Of a stretch of 64,000 nt of DNA, positions 8,594 to 17,174 are shown one piece after another. The notes under the pieces were generated by a model. It worked only from the letters and a program-made list of their open reading frames with translations. It was not told the origin of the DNA and ran no database searches. The stretch is from positions 3,517,983-3,581,982 of the forward strand of contig NZ_FXXA01000002.1 of NCBI RefSeq assembly GCF_900184265.1, written 5' to 3'. The position numbers were made by a program, and so were the translations under genes. Position 1 is the stretch's first letter. Every line of letters starts with the position of its first letter. Source of the DNA: Eggerthella timonensis. Lineage in GTDB: Bacteria > Actinomycetota > Coriobacteriia > Coriobacteriales > Eggerthellaceae.

Positions 8594-9907
8594 CTACAGC
8601 ACCTCGATGTTCTCGCGGTCGGCCACGCCCTTCATGGCGTTCTTCGTGTCGAGGACAGCCTTCGCGTGCCTCTGAACGAACTCGTAGTCGACGTTCGTGT
8701 GCGCGCACGTCACCAGAACCAGGTCGGCCGAGGCGATCGCCTCGGCCGACAGGTCCGGGATGGATTCCTTCGCATCGCCTTTGTGGCAATAGCGCGGCAC
8801 CCAGGGGTCGTAGTAGGACACCTCCACGCCCCGTTCCTCCAGGCGCTCGATGACGCGCAGGGCAGGGCTCTCGCGGTAGTCGTCGATGTCCTGCTTGTAC
8901 GCCACGCCCAGCACGAGCACTCTCGAGCCCATCATCGCCTTGCCAGACTGGTTGAGGATGCGGGCGGCGCGGGAGGCGACCCATTCCGGCATCCCGTCGT
9001 TCACGGTCATGGACGCCTCGATCATGGAGGTGTGGAAGCCGTACTCGCGCGCCTTCCACGACAGGTAGTAGGGGTCGAGCGGGATGCAGTGGCCGCCGAG
9101 GCCCGGGCCGGGGTAGAAGGCCGTGAAGCCGTAGGGCTTGGTCTTGGCGGCGTCGATGACCTCCCACACGTCGATGCCCATGCGGTCGCAGAGCATCGCG
9201 AGCTCGTTCACGAGCCCGATGTTGACGTTGCGGTAGGTGTTCTCGAGGATCTTCTCCATCTCGGCCACGGCCGGGCTCGACACGCGCGTGACGCCGCCTT
9301 CGAGCACGGCCTCGTACACCGCGGAGATGCATTCGAGCGCGTCGGCGCCCACGGCCCCGACCACCTTCGGGGTGTTCTTCGTCTTGTAGAGGAGGTTGCC
9401 GGGGTCGACGCGCTCGGGCGAGAACCCGAGGTAGAAGCCCTCGCCGCACTTGAGGCCCGAGCCCTCCTCCAGGATGGGCAGGATGAGCTCCTCGGTGGTG
9501 CCGGGGTAGGTGGTGGACTCGAGCACCACCATGGCGCCCTCTTTCAGGTAGGGCGCTATCTCGCGGGCCGAGGACTCCATGTAGGAGGTGTCGGGCATCT
9601 GGTGGGCGTCGAGCGGGGTGGGCACGCAGATGGCGACGAAGCCGCACTCGGCGATGCGCGAGAAGTCGCACGTTGCCTCGAGCGTGCCGGCCCCGACGAG
9701 GGCCGTGAGGTCCTCCTGCACGACGTCGCCGATGTAGTTCTCCCCGCGGTTCACCATGTCCACCTTGTCGGCCTGCACGTCGAAGCCGATCGTCTTGAAG
9801 CCGGCCTTGGCCTTCTCGACGGCCAGGGGAAGCCCCACGTAGCCGAGGCCCATAACTCCAACGGAAATCTCTCGATCTCGAATTCTTTCGAGTACTATTT
9901 GCTTCAT
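8594..9907 (-). CDS. wbpA: UDP-N-acetylglucosamine 6-dehydrogenase (WbpA-like)
   Basis: A 437-residue UDP-sugar dehydrogenase. The NAD loop is GVMGLGYVGLPLAV near residue 17, and the catalytic cysteine is C274 in GLGGHCIPLDPYY, followed by the C-terminal UDP-binding domain. The GGHCIPLDP form, rather than the GGSCFPKD of UDP-glucose dehydrogenases, points to the UDP-GlcNAc/ManNAc branch. It should oxidise UDP-GlcNAc to the uronic acid, the first step of the WbpA-WbpB-WbpE route encoded by the next genes. An AGGAGG ribosome-binding site lies just upstream. The gene begins the GC-rich distal block after the AT-rich cassette, with a 70-base AT-rich gap before it. Confidence 0.87.
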   Translation of the reverse strand: MKQIVLERIRDREISVGVMGLGYVGLPLAVEKAKAGFKTIGFDVQADKVDMVNRGENYIGDVVQEDLTALVGAGTLEATCDFSRIAECGFVAICVPTPLDAHQMPDTSYMESSAREIAPYLKEGAMVVLESTTYPGTTEELILPILEEGSGLKCGEGFYLGFSPERVDPGNLLYKTKNTPKVVGAVGADALECISAVYEAVLEGGVTRVSSPAVAEMEKILENTYRNVNIGLVNELAMLCDRMGIDVWEVIDAAKTKPYGFTAFYPGPGLGGHCIPLDPYYLSWKAREYGFHTSMIEASMTVNDGMPEWVASRAARILNQSGKAMMGSRVLVLGVAYKQDIDDYRESPALRVIERLEERGVEVSYYDPWVPRYCHKGDAKESIPDLSAEAIASADLVLVTCAHTNVDYEFVQRHAKAVLDTKNAMKGVADRENIEVL

Positions 9908-9977
9908 TTGAAACTGCCTCCTGTTGGTTTCAGCTTATGCCCCTGCTAAGAAAGGCATTGCATAACTCCGACTTTTT

Positions 9978-11117
9978 TTATTCGTACAATCGTGCAGCCA
10001 ATTTTTCATAATCTAGTTTTTCGATTGCAACGTTGTATGAACGTCTGCTTAGCAGCTCGATATCCACATTTCCCTGTGCAATTTCGCATAGAATGTCGAT
10101 AATCTGCCCTTTGTTGCTGGCGTAAAGGCAGCTATCTTCGTATATCGCCTGATAGTCAGGATGTGGAAATAGAATCAAGGCGCAACGACAACAGGTGGCA
10201 GACTGGGCACTAACGGAAACACTACCAGGCTGCACATACACATCGCATGCGCAAAGGCATTCCAAGAGAGCAGAGCCCTCTACCCATCCGAGATAAACTA
10301 TCCTATTATCCCTTTTTACCGCTTCCACAATTGCCGTTTTGATTTGTTCGTCAGCCGATCCGGCAAGATATAAACGAAAGTTGGAAGCCTTGACCTGGCT
10401 AAACGCGATCAATACATCTTGCGTCTTTTTCAATGAGTCCAGTTTCCCAGAATGGAAGAAGATGATGTCCGAGCTTTTTACTCTCCAGTTTTTTCGGAGA
10501 CGCTCGCGAATCGGAAGGTATTCATTGTCAGGAATCAAACGTCCTCCAAGGGGAAACAACTCCATTTTATCGGAAGGGACGCCGTATATTTTGCTTGCGA
10601 AGTCCAAACAGCTGCAAGCGATCGGAAGCACTTTGGTGATATTCGGCAATGATCTTTGAACGATTTTTTTATAAAGAAACGCATGCAGGACTCTTTTTGA
10701 AACTGGCCCTCTTCCACTATTATTGAAATCAGCATGCGTGTCGACGAATAGCCGAATATCCGGATGCGATCCAACATATTCAGAGACTGCGAGCAGTTCA
10801 ACACCTGCAAGAGAGTGATACAGAATTACGTTCGGCGAGAAGGTGTCCAATATGTTTTTCAAACCTAGGGCTAACTGGATCTTTTCCGCAAGAAAGGCTG
10901 GCCATCCGGCGAATCGAAGCCTAATCAGCGTCGCACCACAGCTAAGAATTTGGATGCCCGGTGCAACACGAACAAGCCTTCCGTTGCTATAGCTCTGACA
11001 GTCGCTTACATACATAACGGTGTGTCCGTCACGAACATTTTGCTCAACCAGCATGTTGTCTTGGTATGTCATGCCATCAGTAAAATGAGAGGACAGCCCG
11101 ACATGCAATAAACGCAT
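9978..11117 (-). CDS. Glycosyltransferase family 4-like
   Basis: A 379-residue GT-B type glycosyltransferase: an N-terminal sugar-acceptor domain starting MRLLHVGLSSHF, and a C-terminal part with FFHSGKLDSLKKTQDVLIAF and a nucleotide-sugar region VYVQPGSVSVSAQ. The canonical E-x7-E motif of GT4 is weak. The ATG at 11117 was preferred because it lies directly after the flippase stop and starts the family's first strand; an open frame extends to 11156. The codon use is clearly AT-rich compared with the flanking pathway genes. It should add one sugar of the repeat unit; donor unknown. Confidence 0.75.
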   Translation of the reverse strand: MRLLHVGLSSHFTDGMTYQDNMLVEQNVRDGHTVMYVSDCQSYSNGRLVRVAPGIQILSCGATLIRLRFAGWPAFLAEKIQLALGLKNILDTFSPNVILYHSLAGVELLAVSEYVGSHPDIRLFVDTHADFNNSGRGPVSKRVLHAFLYKKIVQRSLPNITKVLPIACSCLDFASKIYGVPSDKMELFPLGGRLIPDNEYLPIRERLRKNWRVKSSDIIFFHSGKLDSLKKTQDVLIAFSQVKASNFRLYLAGSADEQIKTAIVEAVKRDNRIVYLGWVEGSALLECLCACDVYVQPGSVSVSAQSATCCRCALILFPHPDYQAIYEDSCLYASNKGQIIDILCEIAQGNVDIELLSRRSYNVAIEKLDYEKLAARLYE

Positions 11118-11118
11118 T

Positions 11119-12369
11119 CTAGTATTCCTTACTATCGACATTTGGCGTCGGCTCATATTCTGCTAGCATTGATTGCTTATTGGCGTAACATGCCCCAACA
11201 GAAAGTAGGAGTTTCAACGAAGCAGCAATTAGTGCCCCAATGCAAAACCCCAGCAGACCGAACGCATAGAATAACGAAAAAGAAGCAAGTACATACGTCG
11301 CAACATTTATGGCGTTCAAACCAAGTTGCCACCTGAGATTACAAAATCTGAGAACAATAGGATTCACGCAACCGCAAGCTGAATTAATCGCAGCCACCGC
11401 TGACAGGATCGGAACATATTGCATGGCGTCTCCAACAAGGTCGGGATACAAAACTGATAGCATAGGGCGACTCACAAGTATACAAAGCAGAAGGAGGATG
11501 ACAGTGATAAGAAAAAGGATCAAGGCGCACTTTCTCAAAACTGCTCGTCTTAACCGGCCGCCTTTTACCAGATAGCTCAAGATCACGCCTGATATAGGCC
11601 CGGTCGCCATAGAAAGCATCTTTCCAGCGAGTGAAGCCACAAAGTAGAGCGAGACGGCAGTTCCACCAAGTAATGGATAGAGCAGCATCCTGTCCGCATA
11701 GAGCATAAGACTTCCTAGCAAAGAGCTAGCAACCAGAATGGTTTCGATCTTACATAGCTTCAAAAAGTGAGGAGTGATACGGAATGGGTCATCAAGCAAT
11801 CCGCCATTCCTAAAAACGTAGATAAAGCTTAGCCCGTAACCTAAAATATATGCCATCCACCAGAGTTTTAATAAATTGAAAACCGCCAAACCGAGAAGTA
11901 AGCCTATTGCTAAAAAAATACTACTGACTAGTATTTTTTTATACTCAATACTAAGACGAAAAGCGACCAAATAGTAACTATTCAGAAACATGAGAACAGC
12001 TGCGCTCGCTATGCCGACAATATCTAGAGAGCCGAGAGAACCATCTGAGTAAATACTCGAAACGATAGCAACACAGACAAATGTGAACATGCCTAAAATG
12101 CAAGTCAGAAAAAGAAAATTTTCCTGGTACTTGCTTGCATCGTCTTTGCTTTGGACGATAAGCCGCGCATTGTTCAAAGTGTTGCCGAAAACAGCTGCAA
12201 AAAGGGAAAGGATACTTATTAGCGTAATTATTAAGCCGTATTCTTTAGATCCTAGAATATGATTTATGGATGGAAGAATTATCAATTGTATGATGATGAC
12301 TGGCAACATTGATGAAACGATATTTGTAGCCATGTCTTCAACTATTTGCTTATTTTTCAAATTGAACAT
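11119..12369 (-). CDS. Lipid-linked oligosaccharide flippase (Wzx-like)
   Basis: A 416-residue integral membrane protein with about twelve hydrophobic segments and the pattern of the polysaccharide transporter (PST/Wzx) family: an amphipathic N terminus, paired helices such as NIVSSMLPVIIIQLIILP, and short charged loops. It should flip the undecaprenyl-linked repeat unit across the membrane for polymerisation by the Wzy-like protein encoded just upstream. It is one base from the next glycosyltransferase gene. Its AT-rich composition marks it as part of the serotype-specific cassette. It is the only intact flippase in the locus; the copy at 4434-5713 is broken. Confidence 0.8.
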   Translation of the reverse strand: MFNLKNKQIVEDMATNIVSSMLPVIIIQLIILPSINHILGSKEYGLIITLISILSLFAAVFGNTLNNARLIVQSKDDASKYQENFLFLTCILGMFTFVCVAIVSSIYSDGSLGSLDIVGIASAAVLMFLNSYYLVAFRLSIEYKKILVSSIFLAIGLLLGLAVFNLLKLWWMAYILGYGLSFIYVFRNGGLLDDPFRITPHFLKLCKIETILVASSLLGSLMLYADRMLLYPLLGGTAVSLYFVASLAGKMLSMATGPISGVILSYLVKGGRLRRAVLRKCALILFLITVILLLLCILVSRPMLSVLYPDLVGDAMQYVPILSAVAAINSACGCVNPIVLRFCNLRWQLGLNAINVATYVLASFSLFYAFGLLGFCIGALIAASLKLLLSVGACYANKQSMLAEYEPTPNVDSKEY

Positions 12370-12404
12370 TAGAAGGATTAATGCCTCGATTTTATTGAAT
12401 AACT

Positions 12405-13742
12405 CTATGTTATATTTCCCAAAGACCTGTTCAGTACTCGACTCATGTTTTTATCGAGCCAAAGTAATATTGCGCAAACTGCCATACAAATCAAAAGACC
12501 ACGAGTGATTTGCGAAGGTGAGTATAAAAACCATCTTGGAACGGTGACAGCCACATAAAGGCAACATAATCTGCCGAAGTCCCCGGTTGTCCGATTCGTA
12601 CAACGAGCTCTTTGATCCGAGCTTTTGTTGATCCACGAGATCAATGTTGAAATCGATATCGCAATCAACGTAACCCCCAGTATTCCTAAATAGTAATCGA
12701 AATAAATTGGCAAAAAGCCTCCATAACTATGAAAGAAATACTGTATTGTCAAACTCGGGAGGTTTGATTCAGGAACAGCTGAGCTGCCGAGAACAATTGA
12801 AGCGAGCCATTCCCCAAATAAGCGCAAGGGCGAGTTACCTGCGGGGGTGTTCTCGAAACCATAGAAAGTAAGCGAAGTATGCCATGCGGAGTAAGCAGTA
12901 TCCCAAGCCAAGCCTCTGGTAAAATTGCTGGTCAGGCTGCTTAAGACATCCGAAAAATCACTGACAAAAAAGGATGTACGCATATTACCTACAGCTGTGA
13001 AAACAAACAAGGCAATGAAAGCTGAGATTATTAATGTTCTCGTATTCGTTGCATGCGAAACGAAAAAGAAAAACCAAACTAGCATCAATTGCAGCGCGAT
13101 GATACGTCCGCCATAAACAAGATTCTGCATTACGAACAACAGCAAAATGAAAGAAAGTATGCCCTTGGCTGACCTCGATTGCCCTGCGAAATAGAAAGCT
13201 ACAACAAATAAAATCGTCGAATACTCGTAAATAGGCGAAGATACACCTCGCGCGTTACCGATACTATCCGGCCGCTCAAATCCAAAAACCAGAATGGAGA
13301 TTAAGGCACAAGTTAGAACCGCAACTAGTAAAGTATTTGATTCAGAGCGACTGAATAGTTTGGATTTGTATCCAAAGTAGAATATTTTTCTCGGCAAAAA
13401 GAGAATAACTACTGACAAGAAAATCAGAAGTGCTTGCACTCCACGTTCGGCAAAATCTGTTTGCCATAATGTGGTGTAAACCGTATCAGGTATGCGATTG
13501 ATATAATTTGCGGAAGCAACGCTATAGCAAGCATAAGTGATAATGGCGGCGACTACCAAAATTTGCCGATTTTTTCTTACCTTGAATGCAAAATAGACGC
13601 TAAAAATGACCAGGCACCAAGCAAGGGCGTCGATAGGTAGTACACCAAGCTGAAAAAGCGCAGCTAAAAATAAACCGATGCATCCTACAAAAGAATTAGC
13701 CAGGCTAAAGAAGCTGTTGCTGAGCCTATCCACGCTAGACAC
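12405..13742 (-). CDS. Oligosaccharide repeat-unit polymerase (Wzy-like)
   Basis: A 445-residue protein with about ten to twelve transmembrane segments and a large extracytoplasmic loop in the second half (residues about 260-340), the usual topology of Wzy/EpsG polymerases. No conserved sequence motif is expected in this family, so the call rests on topology and position between a glycosyltransferase and a flippase. It overlaps the upstream glycosyltransferase gene by eight bases. The DNA is AT-rich. The product would join flipped repeat units into capsule polymer, with chain length set by the Wzz-like protein at 24403. Confidence 0.75.
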   Translation of the reverse strand: MSSVDRLSNSFFSLANSFVGCIGLFLAALFQLGVLPIDALAWCLVIFSVYFAFKVRKNRQILVVAAIITYACYSVASANYINRIPDTVYTTLWQTDFAERGVQALLIFLSVVILFLPRKIFYFGYKSKLFSRSESNTLLVAVLTCALISILVFGFERPDSIGNARGVSSPIYEYSTILFVVAFYFAGQSRSAKGILSFILLLFVMQNLVYGGRIIALQLMLVWFFFFVSHATNTRTLIISAFIALFVFTAVGNMRTSFFVSDFSDVLSSLTSNFTRGLAWDTAYSAWHTSLTFYGFENTPAGNSPLRLFGEWLASIVLGSSAVPESNLPSLTIQYFFHSYGGFLPIYFDYYLGILGVTLIAISISTLISWINKSSDQRARCTNRTTGDFGRLCCLYVAVTVPRWFLYSPSQITRGLLICMAVCAILLWLDKNMSRVLNRSLGNIT

Positions 13743-14835
13743 TACCTACGTATTTTTTTAGAACTCTCATAGCATCAGTAAGTCCTTGTACAATATGGGA
13801 ATCGTTGCTCTTTATCGTCTCCCCGCAGCCTCCTGTATCGTATGTGATTACTGAGGCTCCACACGCTTCTGCCTCAAGATTGACCGTTGGGTAGTTATCC
13901 TCATGCGTAGGGTTGAAGAAGACATCGGCAGTCGTATAAAAAGAAGCCAGGTCATTTTGCGTTTCCGTTCTTCCTAGCCCCAGAATTCCTTCAGGAAGAC
14001 GCATCCTCTGCTTCCATGAAAGCCCAATAAGGATTATGGCGAATGTTTCATCTAAACTCGATCTCAGTTCAATAAAGTCGTCCAGCCCTTTTCTCTCCGT
14101 CCAAGGAGACGCGACACCCAAGATGACGAACTTGTCCTCCAAACCGTAGCGTTCTCGGAAATCATTGGGGGTGGGCTTGAACACGGAACAGTCGATTTTG
14201 TTGTGCTTCACTATCGTGGAAAACTTCGAGAGGAAGGACCGGTTCGCAAGGTTGGCAAGCCAGCGAGAGGGGACGACTATCTCCATTCGCGTATCCGGAA
14301 TGAGATTGAATAGGCGCTTCTTGTCGCTGAAGTTCTTCTCGCTCGCATCGGCAAAAAACGATCTCGGATACTCTTTCTTCTGAGGGCAATCATGGCAGCC
14401 GTCCCGCCACCGTTCGCACCCAACGTATGTGAAATGCGAACAATGCCCTGTGAACGCCCAGCAGTCGTGCAGGGTCCATTTCACCTGGCAGCGATGATTC
14501 GCGAGCCACTCGAAGAGCATCTCGATATTGATGTAGTAGCCGTGGATGTTATGCAAGTGGACGACGTCGGGGTCTATCGCTTCGAGTCGTTCGAGCAGTC
14601 TTCGGGTGTCTCTTTTCGAGTAGAACCCGGCTCGATCAGTCAGTCTCGAGAGGGCGCCGTGAGCGTACACGCCGAGCTTCGAAGCGCAGCATATCTCATG
14701 ATCGGAGATGGTCTCGTGACGTCGCCCCCAGAAGATGTAGGAGTCGATTCCCTGCTCCTTCAGCTCCTTGTGCAGGTTGCGCATGATGGTGCCGGTCGAC
14801 CCGTTGTAGAAGCTGTTGATCTGGACGTACCTCAC
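13735..14835 (-). CDS. Glycosyltransferase family 4
   Basis: A 366-residue GT-B enzyme. It begins MRYVQINSFYNGSTGTIMRN, has the DPDVVHLHNIHGYYIN segment typical of WcaC/WcaL-like transferases, and has a cysteine-rich stretch (HDCWAFTGHCSHFTYVGC and DGCHDCPQKKEYP) that recurs in this subgroup and could bind metal. The C-terminal half holds GVASPWTERKGLDDFIEL and the donor-site region PTHEDNYPTVNLEAEACG with its E-x7-E-like spacing. It lies four bases after the fnlC-type gene. The likely job is adding a sugar to the lipid-linked repeat unit; donor unknown. Confidence 0.82.
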   Translation of the reverse strand: MRYVQINSFYNGSTGTIMRNLHKELKEQGIDSYIFWGRRHETISDHEICCASKLGVYAHGALSRLTDRAGFYSKRDTRRLLERLEAIDPDVVHLHNIHGYYINIEMLFEWLANHRCQVKWTLHDCWAFTGHCSHFTYVGCERWRDGCHDCPQKKEYPRSFFADASEKNFSDKKRLFNLIPDTRMEIVVPSRWLANLANRSFLSKFSTIVKHNKIDCSVFKPTPNDFRERYGLEDKFVILGVASPWTERKGLDDFIELRSSLDETFAIILIGLSWKQRMRLPEGILGLGRTETQNDLASFYTTADVFFNPTHEDNYPTVNLEAEACGASVITYDTGGCGETIKSNDSHIVQGLTDAMRVLKKYVGSV

Positions 14836-14838
14836 GTC

Positions 14839-15981
14839 CTATCCCTTTCTCCACACCATTTGGTCCACGATGCCGGCGTAGGACTGGATGATCCTGACCA
14901 CCTTCGTCGAGACGTTCTCGTCGACGTAGTCGGGCACGTCCGAGGCGACGTCTCCCGAGCGCACCGCCTCCACGGCCAGGTCGACGGCCTGCAGGACGCG
15001 CTCCGCGGTGATCGATCCGATGACGAACGCGCCGGCGTCGAGCGCCTCGGGGCGCTCGGTGGAGGTGCGCACGCACACGGCTGGGAAGGGAAGCCCCCTC
15101 GAGCTGAAGTAGGCGGCCTCCTCGGGCAGCGTGCCCGAGTCGCTCACCGTGCAGAACGAGCCCATCTGCAGACGGTTGTAGTCGGTGAAGCCCAAAGGGG
15201 TGTGCGTTCGCACGAGCGGGTGCAGCGCGGTCCCGGACTCCTCGAGCCGCTTGGCGCTGCGCGGGTGCATGCTGTAGAGCACCGGGAGGCCGTAGCGCTC
15301 CGCGACGCCGTTCACGGCCTCGAACAGCGTATCGAGGCTGCGCGGGTCGTCGACGTTCTCCTCGCGGTGGGCCGACAGCAGCACGTAGCCCCTGTCCTCC
15401 AGACCGAGCCGGCCGAGGACGTCGGACGCCTCGATGCGATCCCAGTGGGCGGAGAGCACCTCGGCCATGGGGGATCCGGTGACGAACGTCCTCTCCTTGG
15501 CCGTTCCCTCGGCGTTGAGGTAGCGCCTGGCGTGCTCGGAGTAGCACATGTTCACGTCGGCGATGTGGTCGACGATGCGGCGGTTCGTCTCCTCGGGAAG
15601 GCGCTCGTCGAAGCAGCGGTTGCCAGCCTCCATGTGGAAGATGGGGATGTGCAGGCGCTTCGCCGCGATGGCGGAGAGGCAGCTGTTCGTGTCGCCCAGG
15701 ATCAGGAGCGCGTCGGGCCGCACGCGGGCGAGGCATTCGTAGGAGCGCGCGATCACGTTGCCGATGGTCTCGCCGAGGCTGCCGCCGCCGACGTCGAGGT
15801 ATTCGTCGGGCTGGCGCAGCCCCAGGTCCTCGAAGAATATCTGGTTGAGCTCGTAGTCGTAGTTCTGGCCCGTGTGCACGAGCGTCTGCTGGAAGTAGCG
15901 GTCGCACTTCTTTATCGTCTCGGACAGGCGGATGATCTCGGGGCGGGTGCCCACGATGGTCATGAGCTTGAGCTTGCCCAC
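14839..15981 (-). CDS. fnlC: UDP-N-acetylglucosamine 2-epimerase family (FnlC/WbjD-like)
   Basis: A 380-residue 2-epimerase. Family motifs are TIVGTRPEIIRLSE near residue 8, LILGDTNSCLSA near 93, MEAGNRCFDERLPEETNRR near 115 and SAHREENVD near 202. It starts at GTG 15981, three bases before the stop of the fnlB gene. Beside FnlA and FnlB it most likely makes UDP-L-FucNAc by C2 epimerisation of UDP-L-PneNAc, the third step of that pathway. A role as plain UDP-GlcNAc to UDP-ManNAc epimerase is less likely, given the full fnlABC set. Confidence 0.85.
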   Translation of the reverse strand: MGKLKLMTIVGTRPEIIRLSETIKKCDRYFQQTLVHTGQNYDYELNQIFFEDLGLRQPDEYLDVGGGSLGETIGNVIARSYECLARVRPDALLILGDTNSCLSAIAAKRLHIPIFHMEAGNRCFDERLPEETNRRIVDHIADVNMCYSEHARRYLNAEGTAKERTFVTGSPMAEVLSAHWDRIEASDVLGRLGLEDRGYVLLSAHREENVDDPRSLDTLFEAVNGVAERYGLPVLYSMHPRSAKRLEESGTALHPLVRTHTPLGFTDYNRLQMGSFCTVSDSGTLPEEAAYFSSRGLPFPAVCVRTSTERPEALDAGAFVIGSITAERVLQAVDLAVEAVRSGDVASDVPDYVDENVSTKVVRIIQSYAGIVDQMVWRKG

Positions 15982-15983
15982 GG

Positions 15984-17174
15984 CTACACCTCCTCGTAGT
16001 ACGTGTCGGGGTTCTCGGGATCGAAGGGCTCGTTGGCCCACATGAGGGTGACGAGGTCCCGCTCGTCCGACAGGTTGGCGATGCTGTGCGTCCAGCCGGG
16101 TATCATCTCGACCACCTCCGGCTCCTCGCCGGACACCCGGTACTCGACGACCGGGTAAGGCTCGCCGCCCTCGTCGGCCCCTACGCGGCGCAGCCGGACG
16201 AGCCCCTCGCCCGAAACCACGCAGAATTTTTCCCATTTGGTATGGTGCCAGTGCTGGCCCTTCACGACGCCCGGCCGCGAGACGTTCACCGAGACCTGCC
16301 CGCGGTCGACCGTGCGCAGCACCTCGGTGAAGCTGCCGCGCCCGTCGCGGTTCGCCTTCAACGCGTAGGAGAAGTCCGACGGGTCGAGATAGCTCAGGTA
16401 CGTCGAGTAGAGCTTCTTGGAGAAGGAGCCAGCCGACACGTCGGGCACGTCGAGCGTCCCCCGCGCTTCGCGGAAGGAGCGGAGCAGCGCCACGATCTCC
16501 GCAAGCGTCGCGCGGTGGACGGGGCCGGCCCAGCAGAGCCCGCCGTCCCCGCGGCTCGCGTTGCCGAGGAGCGCCTCGAGCATCTCGGCCACCAGGTCGT
16601 CGACGTAGAGCAGCTCCAGCTCGGTCGCGGGGTCGTCCACGCGGACGGGCAGGCCCCTCGCCACGTTGTTGCAGAAGGTGGCCACCGCAGAGTTGTAGTT
16701 CGGGCGACACCATTTGCCGAAGACGTTCGGGAAGCGGTAGACGAGGACGTCGGCCCCGGTGCGCTCGGCGTAGTCCCGGAACAGCCGCTCGCCGGCGAGC
16801 TTGCTCTCGCCGTATGCGCTGCCCGCATAGCGGCCCTCGAGCGAGGCCTGGGCTGAGGAGGCCAGCATCACCGGGCAGCGGTTCCCGGCCCGCTCGAGCG
16901 CCCCCAGCAGCTCGGAGGCGAACCCGAAGTTGCCCTCCATGAACTCGGAGGAGTCCTTCGGCCGGTTCACGCCGGCCAGGTTGAACACAAAGTCCGCCTC
17001 CGCGCAGAACCTCTCGAGGTCGGCGGCGCTGGAATCGCGGTCGTACTCGAAGACCTCGAGCGGGAGAAGCGGGGCGTAGCGTCCGCGACGGTCCTTGCCG
17101 TCGCGGACGCATTTGAGGGTCTCGACGAGGTTGCGCCCGACGAAGCCCTTCGCGCCGGTCACCAGCACCTTCAT
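15984..17174 (-). CDS. fnlB: Bifunctional epimerase/reductase of UDP-L-FucNAc synthesis (FnlB/WbjC/CapF-like)
   Basis: A 396-residue two-domain protein. The N-terminal SDR domain opens VLVTGAKGFVGRNL and carries the YxxxK pair in SAYGESKLAGERL near residue 136. The C-terminal cupin domain (from about residue 265) shows VVKGQHWHHTKWEKFCV, with the metal-binding histidines of CapF. CapF enzymes epimerise C3 with the cupin and reduce the 4-keto group with the SDR domain. The ATG overlaps the fnlA stop by four bases. SDR-cupin fusion and gene order make this call firm. Confidence 0.9.
   Translation of the reverse strand: MKVLVTGAKGFVGRNLVETLKCVRDGKDRRGRYAPLLPLEVFEYDRDSSAADLERFCAEADFVFNLAGVNRPKDSSEFMEGNFGFASELLGALERAGNRCPVMLASSAQASLEGRYAGSAYGESKLAGERLFRDYAERTGADVLVYRFPNVFGKWCRPNYNSAVATFCNNVARGLPVRVDDPATELELLYVDDLVAEMLEALLGNASRGDGGLCWAGPVHRATLAEIVALLRSFREARGTLDVPDVSAGSFSKKLYSTYLSYLDPSDFSYALKANRDGRGSFTEVLRTVDRGQVSVNVSRPGVVKGQHWHHTKWEKFCVVSGEGLVRLRRVGADEGGEPYPVVEYRVSGEEPEVVEMIPGWTHSIANLSDERDLVTLMWANEPFDPENPDTYYEEV

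Noticed and set aside
8594-9907. Second UDP-glucose dehydrogenase complementing the ugd stub
   Set aside because: The GGHCIPLDP active site and the wbpB/wbpE neighbours point to the UDP-GlcNAc branch, not UDP-glucose.
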